Assembly (NCBI GenBank): GCA_002718195.1 | Contig: PBDU01000011.1 | Location: 1-64,000 of the forward strand | Source of the DNA: Methanobacteriota archaeon | GTDB taxonomy: Archaea; Thermoplasmatota; Poseidoniia; Poseidoniales; Poseidoniaceae | DNA: 64,000 nt | Reading direction: 5' to 3' | Part shown: positions 37,029-44,763 of the stretch, piece after piece | Numbering within the stretch: position 1 is the first letter of the stretch | Layout: each line of letters begins with the position of its first letter | The notes under the pieces: generated by a model | Database searches by the model: none | Told to the model about the DNA's origin: nothing | Seen by the model: the letters and a program-made list of their open reading frames with translations, nothing else | Translations under genes and position numbers: made by a program

Positions 37029-38636
37029 TTGCTAGATGATTTTGATGTAATCACCTTGATACTGTTGTTATTCCCATTTTTGATGTCAATAGTAATGTTG
37101 ACAATTACTGGAATGGTCTCCGAATCCTCAAGAAGAAAACTCGCTCCTGTATGGAGAATGGTGAGTTTAGGAGTATCAATGGCCTTGTTCATAGTTGCTT
37201 CTATGATGTTCACAGGACAAATTGGAGGCGTGGATTGGACTGGAATAGGATTCAATGAGTACGAATTCCTTTACCAATATGAGTGGATTTCTAGTCTAGG
37301 AATAACTTGGCAAGTTGGATTAGATGCACTTTCTTTCCCAATGGTTTGGCTTACAACCTTCTTGTTGCCTGTTACCATCATTGCCACCTGGGATGAGAAG
37401 AAGGGAGCAGTTTATCACCCGTTGATTTTATTGATGGGTGCTACACTATTGGGAGTATTCGTATCTCTTGATCTGTTCATGTTCTACATATTCTGGGAAC
37501 TAACGCTTATTCCGATGTTCTTCCTTATCTTGAAGTGGGGCGGAAAAGACAGAAAGTATGCATCACAGAAATTCTTCATTTACACCTTTACAGCTTCAGT
37601 GATTATGTTGTTAGGTCTAATCACAATGTATTTCTCCATGCCGTCTAATACTGAGATAGCGATGGATAACGCTGGTGAATACACTGGCAGAACCTTTGAC
37701 CTGCTTGAAATAACAAGTATCGCACAATCAGTAAATGCTGGTGGAATTTGGCTTGAAAATCTGCACTTGATCATCTTTGCAATGCTAATGATTGGATTCT
37801 TGGTGAAACTACCTGCAGCGCCATTCCACACTTGGCTTCCCGATGCGCACGTACAGGCACCAACCGGTGGGTCCATGCTTTTAGCAGGTGTAATGTTGAA
37901 AATGGGCGCATACGGAATGTTCAGAATACCTGCAACCCTATTCCCTCATGCATTGGAACACTTCCAGTTCATCTTGATGCTGTTTGGTTTCGTATCCTTG
38001 GTATACGGTGCTATAGTTTGTTTGGGACAAACCAACTTGAAGAAGATGGTAGCATATTCATCCGTTTCTCACATGGGTGTAATATTGCTGGGTATAGCAA
38101 GCATGCAACCTATTGGCTGGGCTGCTGCTCTATTCATGATGTTCGCACACGGAATTATCTCACCAATGCTTTTCGCTGTGTGTGGCGCATTCAAGCACCA
38201 TTATCACTCAATGGAAATTGGTGCGATGAGAGGGATGGCAAAGCACTCTCCATGGCTTGCAACATCGATGATGTTTGGATGGATGGCATCTCTTGGTTTA
38301 CCTCTACTTGCAGGTTTCGTTGCTGAATTCCTCTTGCTTATTGCATACTGGCATGAGTTTGGTTGGTGGATTCTAGGTCCTGGTTTGGCACTAGCAATAA
38401 CAGCAGCATACTATCTATGGTCTATGCAAAGAACAATCTTTGAAGGAGGGGAAGAAACTCAGCCACCTAAAGAAATGGAAGGCAAGCCTATTCCAGACAT
38501 CAGCGACATGGAAAAAGTAGCAATGTTGATACTGGCTGGTTTCACTATTCTGTTCGGTATCTTCCCAGCAATCGCTCTTGATATGATGAGCGACTGGACA
38601 GTGACTATGTTCCAAACACTATTCGGAGGTGCCTGA
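37029..38636 (+). CDS. nuoM: NADH dehydrogenase-like complex subunit M
   Basis: FWELTLIPMFFLILKWGG, KLPAAPFHTWLPDAHVQAPTGGSMLLAGVMLKMGAYG, KKMVAYSSVSHMG. Confidence 0.95.
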   Translation: MLDDFDVITLILLLFPFLMSIVMLTITGMVSESSRRKLAPVWRMVSLGVSMALFIVASMMFTGQIGGVDWTGIGFNEYEFLYQYEWISSLGITWQVGLDALSFPMVWLTTFLLPVTIIATWDEKKGAVYHPLILLMGATLLGVFVSLDLFMFYIFWELTLIPMFFLILKWGGKDRKYASQKFFIYTFTASVIMLLGLITMYFSMPSNTEIAMDNAGEYTGRTFDLLEITSIAQSVNAGGIWLENLHLIIFAMLMIGFLVKLPAAPFHTWLPDAHVQAPTGGSMLLAGVMLKMGAYGMFRIPATLFPHALEHFQFILMLFGFVSLVYGAIVCLGQTNLKKMVAYSSVSHMGVILLGIASMQPIGWAAALFMMFAHGIISPMLFAVCGAFKHHYHSMEIGAMRGMAKHSPWLATSMMFGWMASLGLPLLAGFVAEFLLLIAYWHEFGWWILGPGLALAITAAYYLWSMQRTIFEGGEETQPPKEMEGKPIPDISDMEKVAMLILAGFTILFGIFPAIALDMMSDWTVTMFQTLFGGA

Positions 38637-40362
38637 TATGACTCAAAGATTGGTCGAAGCATTCGATGCTAATTTCTTCAGCCTCTTCACAGCAGAAGTA
38701 ACTCTGTTTATCGGGTTAATTTTGTTGATTTTGATTCCTAACCTGGGTAAGGGAACGTTTAGGCTACCGGGTACCCAAGCAAGAATTCCTTGGTTCTTGG
38801 GCGGTCAAAGATATGAATGGAATGCAAACCCTAGGCTTCCATCATTGATTGCTCTGTTGATAATGGTTTCAGCAACTATTCAAATGGGTATGAGAGTATT
38901 CTCTGAAAATGACGCAATCCTCGTTCATGCTACTGGTGATGCATCAGTTCGAATACTTAGTGCGAATCCTTTCTCAAACTTGATGGAATTCTTTTTCTTC
39001 CTAGCCCTAACTCTTGTAATTCTGGCTAGCATTAACAGATTGGATGTGAAAAATCCAAAGGACAAATCGATTAGCACTCTGTACAATAACAGAAGGCAAG
39101 CCGATTTCTACATTCTGATACTAACTTGTGCTCTTGGTATGTCTGTGGTTGCACTAGCAGAGAACTTGTTTGTTCTATTTGTTGGTCTTGAGCTTGCATC
39201 TTTTTCAACTTACATTTTAGTAGCGTTCAACAAAGAAAGTAAAGCAGGTTCTGAATCTGGAATGAAGTATTTCATTGTTGGAAGTGCTGCAAGCGGTGTA
39301 GGGTTGTACGGGCTTTCTCTTCTTTACTTATGGTCAGGCAGTCTACAAATCGATATCCTTGCAGAAGCATGGGCAGGAATTGGACAAGAAACCCTTCCAT
39401 ATGTTGCCCTGGGCTTAGTATTGGTTGGTTTTGGCTTCAAAATTAGTGCTGCACCATTCCATTTTGCTGCGCCAGACGCTTATGCAGGAGCTCCATCAAC
39501 AATCTCTGGATTACTTGCAACAGCAAGCAAAGCAATGGGTATGATTGGTATAATCAAGATCTTGCTCGTAATTACGCAACCAGAGGCTCTTGAAGGTTCA
39601 GCAATCTGGCTATGGACAATTGCTTTGCTGAGTGTAATCACAATGTTCTGGGGTAACTTGGCTGCCCTGGGTAGCGATAACCCAAAGAGAATGCTTGCGT
39701 ATTCTTCAGTTGCTCATGCAGGATACATGCTAGCCGCAATAACCGCAGCAGGTCTATGGAACATATCAGGAGACGTGTCAGCTCAAGATGATGCGATTCA
39801 GGCAAGCAGAACTGTCCTGGCTGCAATATTGTTCCATCTTGGTGTCTTAATTGCGTTCAAACTTGGTGCCTTCTTGGTGCTTTCAGTTCTCGAAATGGAA
39901 TCTGATGTAAAATCGAGTGATGCAATCGCTGGATTAGCAAAGAGGAGTCCAATGCTCGCAGTTGCTATGTTCATCTTCATGCTCTCCTTAGCTGGTGTCC
40001 CACCATTGTCTGGATTCCTGTCTAAGTTGCTTGTACTTCTTGGTATAATCAAGGTTGCAATAGCTAACTCCGCCTCCTCATCATTCCTTGGAATGGATGT
40101 GCACTGGGTTTGGGGACTTGCACTTGCTATGGGTGTAAACTCAGCAATATCAGTTTACTATTATCTCAGGGTTGGAGTTGTAATGTTCTTCCATGAACCG
40201 GTTGAGAGCAGACAAGGTCCACTTCCAAGAGGGTCCATGATAAGAATTTCAATAGCAATTTGTGTCATTTTGACAGTTGGTCTTGGAGTAGCAGGAGAGT
40301 TCTTACTCGATGTTTGTAGATCTGCTGCTGATTACTTAATGCCAATGATGAGAGGACTTTGA
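38629..40362 (+). CDS. nuoN: NADH dehydrogenase-like complex subunit N (start near 38638)
   Basis: GFGFKISAAPFHFAAPDAYAGAPSTISGLLATASKA, KRMLAYSSVAHAGYML. Confidence 0.93.
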   Translation: MPDMTQRLVEAFDANFFSLFTAEVTLFIGLILLILIPNLGKGTFRLPGTQARIPWFLGGQRYEWNANPRLPSLIALLIMVSATIQMGMRVFSENDAILVHATGDASVRILSANPFSNLMEFFFFLALTLVILASINRLDVKNPKDKSISTLYNNRRQADFYILILTCALGMSVVALAENLFVLFVGLELASFSTYILVAFNKESKAGSESGMKYFIVGSAASGVGLYGLSLLYLWSGSLQIDILAEAWAGIGQETLPYVALGLVLVGFGFKISAAPFHFAAPDAYAGAPSTISGLLATASKAMGMIGIIKILLVITQPEALEGSAIWLWTIALLSVITMFWGNLAALGSDNPKRMLAYSSVAHAGYMLAAITAAGLWNISGDVSAQDDAIQASRTVLAAILFHLGVLIAFKLGAFLVLSVLEMESDVKSSDAIAGLAKRSPMLAVAMFIFMLSLAGVPPLSGFLSKLLVLLGIIKVAIANSASSSFLGMDVHWVWGLALAMGVNSAISVYYYLRVGVVMFFHEPVESRQGPLPRGSMIRISIAICVILTVGLGVAGEFLLDVCRSAADYLMPMMRGL

Positions 40363-40414
40363 TAGGTGCGCCTTTCAAGAAGGGTTGCCGTTTGGATGAT
40401 ATTGGCGAAGCACC

Positions 40415-41059
40415 ATGGCTCGACGCGAAGAGAAGGTTGACGAGGAAGAACTAGCAAGGCTAGAATCTACAGAGGGTGGTGCATCCACTAAGATTCGTGT
40501 CAAGATGCCTAACTCCAAAATCAACGAAATGTTTGCCCTTGCTGAACAAATACTTGGTGGAAGAAGAGTAAATGTTCTCTGTGCAGATGGCGAGATGAGG
40601 CTTGCCAGGATTCCTGGTAAAATGCGTAGACGTCAATGGGTGAGGGAAGGTGATTTGATCATAGTTTGGCCTTGGGACTTTCAAGATTCCAAGGCTGATG
40701 TTAAACACCGCTACACTAAAACACAAGCAATGTATCTATCAAGAAAGGGTATTTTGCCCGAGATTGTAGATATGTTTGGAATGAATGCAATGACCGAGGA
40801 TTTAGATTCTGACGAGGATGACTTGTTCGGAGTGATGGATGAAGAAGAAGATGCAGTCGATGATGATGACATGTTTGATGATGATGGGGACGATTTATTC
40901 GATGATGATGACGATGATTTATTTGCTGAAGATGAACAAGAAGAAGTAGAGGAAACTGAAGTCGTTGAAGAAGAAAAAGAAATCGTGGACGAGTATGCTC
41001 ACATACAAGATGATGACGATGATGAGGATGACGACGACCTTGATTCGTTCTTTGGTTGA
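40415..41059 (+). CDS. Translation initiation factor aIF1A with ~90-aa acidic C-terminal extension
   Basis: Core LGGRRVNVLCADGEMRLARIPGKMRRRQWVREGDLIIVWPWDFQDSKADVKHRY is aIF1A; the tail is mostly D/E. Confidence 0.92.
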   Translation: MARREEKVDEEELARLESTEGGASTKIRVKMPNSKINEMFALAEQILGGRRVNVLCADGEMRLARIPGKMRRRQWVREGDLIIVWPWDFQDSKADVKHRYTKTQAMYLSRKGILPEIVDMFGMNAMTEDLDSDEDDLFGVMDEEEDAVDDDDMFDDDGDDLFDDDDDDLFAEDEQEEVEETEVVEEEKEIVDEYAHIQDDDDDEDDDDLDSFFG

Positions 41060-41091
41060 AGCGACGGGTTGAAACAGTAGCTCGTTAAGGA

Positions 41092-42087
41092 ATGAGCGTT
41101 ATGGCACGTAGGTACGATGACTGGGATGAGTTGGACTCACGTTCATCCAAGAAAAGAAATCGTGCAAAACGCGAAAAGCACAAGGGATTAACTCAAGATG
41201 AGATTGATGACCTTGATTATGAATTCAAAGAGGAGACTGCCTTCATTGAGAATTTAGAAAACAGATCTGGTAAGTATGACTGGATGAAGGAAAAAAAGTA
41301 CAAAACAATGTTTCGAGATATCGAATCAAAGTTGCAAGGCGTAATGGGTGCGGGGCCTTTTGAATGGGTCGATAGACGTGTTTTTGACCAGGTTTTTGAC
41401 AGGCTTACCCTATTGTCCCTTTACAAATTGATGAAAACTGGGGTAGTGGATACTTTGGACCATCCAATCGCTCAAGGTAAGGAGGCTCACGTTTTTCATG
41501 GAACAGACATTAATGGAAAAGCAGTGGCTGTTAAAATATTCCATACATCAAATGCAGTCTTCAAGAATCTCCTTCAATATATCGAAGGGGATCCAAGATT
41601 TGGTGGTCTCAAAAGAAGACACAGAGATATTGTAGATATTTGGGTCCGAAAAGAGTACAGAAATCTTCTGAGGCTACACAAATGGGGCTTGAACGTACCA
41701 GAACCTCTTGCGGTTAACAAAAATGTGTTAGTTATGGATTTCATCGGTAATGAGATTAGTCATGCAAGAAGACTAAGGGATTCAGAAATACCAAATCCAA
41801 AAGCGGTATATGAGGAACTGGTAGAATTCCTTGCTGTAGCGTGGCAAAAGGGTAGTATGGTACATGGTGACTTTTCACCCTACAATATTCTATGGTGGGG
41901 CGACAGACCTGTGGTCATAGACGTTGGACAAGCAGTAGTTGATTCACATCCTAAGGCTCAAGAATTTCTAGTTAGGGATGTAACAAGATTGGTCCAATGG
42001 GCACAGAAAATGGGTGTTGAATGTGATGTAACCGAGACATTATTAGATGTGCTAGAAATGGATTTGAGTCATCTTTCCATTGATTAA
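41092..42087 (+). CDS. rio1: RIO1-type serine protein kinase
   Basis: QGKEAHVFHGTDINGKAVAVKIFHTSN, MVHGDFSPYNILWWGDRPVVIDVGQAV. Confidence 0.94.
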   Translation: MSVMARRYDDWDELDSRSSKKRNRAKREKHKGLTQDEIDDLDYEFKEETAFIENLENRSGKYDWMKEKKYKTMFRDIESKLQGVMGAGPFEWVDRRVFDQVFDRLTLLSLYKLMKTGVVDTLDHPIAQGKEAHVFHGTDINGKAVAVKIFHTSNAVFKNLLQYIEGDPRFGGLKRRHRDIVDIWVRKEYRNLLRLHKWGLNVPEPLAVNKNVLVMDFIGNEISHARRLRDSEIPNPKAVYEELVEFLAVAWQKGSMVHGDFSPYNILWWGDRPVVIDVGQAVVDSHPKAQEFLVRDVTRLVQWAQKMGVECDVTETLLDVLEMDLSHLSID

Positions 42088-42088
42088 A

Positions 42089-42835
42089 TCACTCTTCAGA
42101 CCACGAAATTGATTCGTCTTCAGCAAGTTCCATCATCGCATCGACAGCCTCAACATCCTTAGGATCTACTTGGGCTGCCTTGAGCCTCCTGTCTCTTCTG
42201 TCCCTTACTTTATCCAAGTCTGGAACCAAACCTGCAAATGCTGATGGTTGGAGGTCTAATCCTTCTTTCACTTCGTAATAATCCAGGGCTTTTGCTTCCA
42301 TTCTCATCGATTTACGATTTTTCTCAAGTTGGTGTAAGACAGATCCATGCTCTGCTCCACCTGCTAAGCGCTGGACAGCATAAGCAGCCAATGCGATTCC
42401 ATCTTCCTGCCCAATAATTACAACAGTTGATTTGTAAATTGTCAATTCACAATCGGTCAAAGATTCAATTTTTTCTCTTATCTTGCCTTTTGTGCCGATG
42501 ATTCTTGCTCTTACCCGTGACAATTGTTTTCCTCTTTTTCCAACATAATCTCGAAGATCGACTAGTTCGAAATATTGTCCATCATCAAGCAATGAAATTG
42601 CTTTTTTTGGAGCCATTCCTCTTCCTATTGCCTTGATGACATTTGGAAGTTTTAGAGCTTTGATGGGGTCATAAGTGCCTGGCTCTGGCCAAATTGCCAA
42701 TACATCTCCAGTTTCGGAATCTATGTCGATGTGTTTGCAGCCTGCAGCCTGTTGCAACTTTTTCCTTGTCGCACCTTGAGCACCAATTAGTGGTGCGATT
42801 CTGTCCTTTGGGACACGAGGAAGATTCTGCTCCAT
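42089..42835 (-). CDS. KH-domain ribosome-biogenesis protein, Pno1/Dim2-like
   Basis: PKDRIAPLIGAQGATRKKLQ and RVRARIIGTKGKIREKIESLTDCELTIYKSTVVIIG KH motifs; neighbour of aIF1A and RIO1 as in other archaea. Confidence 0.88.
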   Translation of the reverse strand: MEQNLPRVPKDRIAPLIGAQGATRKKLQQAAGCKHIDIDSETGDVLAIWPEPGTYDPIKALKLPNVIKAIGRGMAPKKAISLLDDGQYFELVDLRDYVGKRGKQLSRVRARIIGTKGKIREKIESLTDCELTIYKSTVVIIGQEDGIALAAYAVQRLAGGAEHGSVLHQLEKNRKSMRMEAKALDYYEVKEGLDLQPSAFAGLVPDLDKVRDRRDRRLKAAQVDPKDVEAVDAMMELAEDESISWSEE

Positions 42836-42862
42836 GATTCTTGCCCCGTAAGCCTGCTCTTT

Positions 42863-44671
42863 TCAATCTCTGCTTTTGCGTTGTAGAATTGAAATTATTA
42901 TTCCCGCAATGAAAACTAAGACTAACGGAGGGGCAAATGAAGGTACTAGTCCCGGAGATATATCAGCACCTGTAACGACGAAGTATGCTGCGTTATTTGT
43001 CTCGTCATACTCGTCAATAATATCGGTTGCATCAATAACAATCCTAATATCCATTTGACCTGGAGAAGTTACTGTATAATTCCAGATTAGCGATTCAGTT
43101 GAATCCGCAAGCGTTCCTGCCTCCAAAATTCTAGTTTCCATAACGCTCCAATTCACATCGGACAGTCTGTCTGCTGGGGCTATTTCCAGTCTAACGTTGA
43201 TGCTACCACCATATGGCTGATTGGATTCAATAACAGATTCGATTTCCACAAGCCCTGAACTTTGCCCTGGTCTTACCACTAATTTGTCAATGGTTGTTTG
43301 GCTAGCATTCCATCCAATGTCCAAACCAGGAAGGATTTGGAAGGATGATGTTGAGGAAATAAATTCATTGCCAGCATTATCGACTACCACTGCTTTAACC
43401 AATAAAAATTGGTGAGATTTAGTTGCCCAGGATGCTAGTCCGATTGTCCCATCTAAACCTGATGTTCCAACAGTTAACCAAGATCCCGTCAAATCTGGGA
43501 AAGTACCAACGCCATTAGAATCAAAGCCGTATTGAATGTAAGAGGATGACTCATCAATTCCGCTCAAATCGTCAACTGCTTCATAGGTAATGTTTGCTTC
43601 ACCAATTCTTGAAGTTGTAAGCTCGTCAATAGTCCATTTAATTCCCTCGGGTGCAGTAAAATCTGATGATATATTTGTTGAAATAGATGCTCCTGTATTA
43701 CCGATTTTATCAACGGCTCTGAACCAAACCTGTGTTGTTCCTTCTGATACGCTAATCGATACAGAATCTTGGGTTGTGGATGTCCATTGTTGATTGTCCA
43801 GTGAGTATTCCACGCTGTGGACTCCGCTACCAAGTCCGTCATCAGCAGAAGTTTGCAAATCAGAGATTTCGGCATTTTCACTCGACTGCCATCCATTTGA
43901 GGATAAGGTAGGTTCGCTCATAGTTGGACCAGTCCTGTCTATTCCCATGAAAATAGTTTGAGAATTGCTCAATCCCGAATCGTCATACACTGTTAATCTC
44001 GGGTTCCATGTACCTTCTTGGAATGCGCCGCTGGCCCAGTCCCATCCATAATTCAATGAATTGCCTGAGTCCAATGCTGGACTTCCTGGTCCAGGAGCAT
44101 TGCTAAGGGATGCTCTGTCGAAGTCATCATCGCTAACAGAATATCGGAACTCCAATGTTCCATCTGCAGGGGTATTGAACCACATTCTTTGAGTTGATGA
44201 ACTACCATCGCCGATTATCGGGCTCAAGATAGTAAATTCAGTTATCAGTGGCTGTTGGTTTGCAATGGAGAAATTACCTGAATAAAATACAACATCCGCA
44301 TTCGCGTCACTATCCCATAACGTTGCTCTAAGTTGATATGAGTCATTTTCATAATTATTTGAATTCATGTGTTTGATGAATGGAGCAGATGTAAGGTTTG
44401 CAACCGTGGTCCAGTCTGCTGAATTAGAGGAAATTTCGATTAGAATTGAATCTACTGTACCGGTTCCTGAAGTGGAAAAAGTAAGTGTATGGGTGCCTTT
44501 AATGACATCATTTTCGCTTGGTCCATTAGAAAAACTAGCGGATAGCGATGAGGACATTTTGACAACATCTTCTTGCTCTAGGGAGTCGAGATTAACAGAA
44601 TCTAAGGGCACAAATGCCATCAACAAAAGCAAAACTAGGAGAAAAGACTTGCAAAGAAGTTGTCTCCCCAT
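42863..44671 (-). CDS. Secreted Ig/CARDB-like surface protein with C-terminal TM
   Basis: Signal-like LLCKSFLLVLLLLMAFVPLDS; VEYSLDNQQWTS/AVDKIGNTGAS Ig-like repeats; C-terminal PPLVLVFIAGIIISILQRKSRD. Confidence 0.8.
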   Translation of the reverse strand: MGRQLLCKSFLLVLLLLMAFVPLDSVNLDSLEQEDVVKMSSSLSASFSNGPSENDVIKGTHTLTFSTSGTGTVDSILIEISSNSADWTTVANLTSAPFIKHMNSNNYENDSYQLRATLWDSDANADVVFYSGNFSIANQQPLITEFTILSPIIGDGSSSTQRMWFNTPADGTLEFRYSVSDDDFDRASLSNAPGPGSPALDSGNSLNYGWDWASGAFQEGTWNPRLTVYDDSGLSNSQTIFMGIDRTGPTMSEPTLSSNGWQSSENAEISDLQTSADDGLGSGVHSVEYSLDNQQWTSTTQDSVSISVSEGTTQVWFRAVDKIGNTGASISTNISSDFTAPEGIKWTIDELTTSRIGEANITYEAVDDLSGIDESSSYIQYGFDSNGVGTFPDLTGSWLTVGTSGLDGTIGLASWATKSHQFLLVKAVVVDNAGNEFISSTSSFQILPGLDIGWNASQTTIDKLVVRPGQSSGLVEIESVIESNQPYGGSINVRLEIAPADRLSDVNWSVMETRILEAGTLADSTESLIWNYTVTSPGQMDIRIVIDATDIIDEYDETNNAAYFVVTGADISPGLVPSFAPPLVLVFIAGIIISILQRKSRD

Positions 44672-44763
44672 GAAGTTAAGACATCATAGGCTGCCCTTGA
44701 AACCTCCGATTTTTATTGATACAAATTGGTTAGTTTTTCGATGTCGAAGAATAGCCAAGTCTA

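Noticed and set aside
37832-38326. 164-aa plus-strand ORF inside nuoM in another frame
   Set aside because: Out-of-frame overlap within a conserved CDS, no domain-like features.
40415-42835. aIF1A-RIO1-Dim2 gene order as a new system
   Set aside because: This neighbourhood is a familiar archaeal translation/ribosome-biogenesis cluster; only the acidic tail is unusual.
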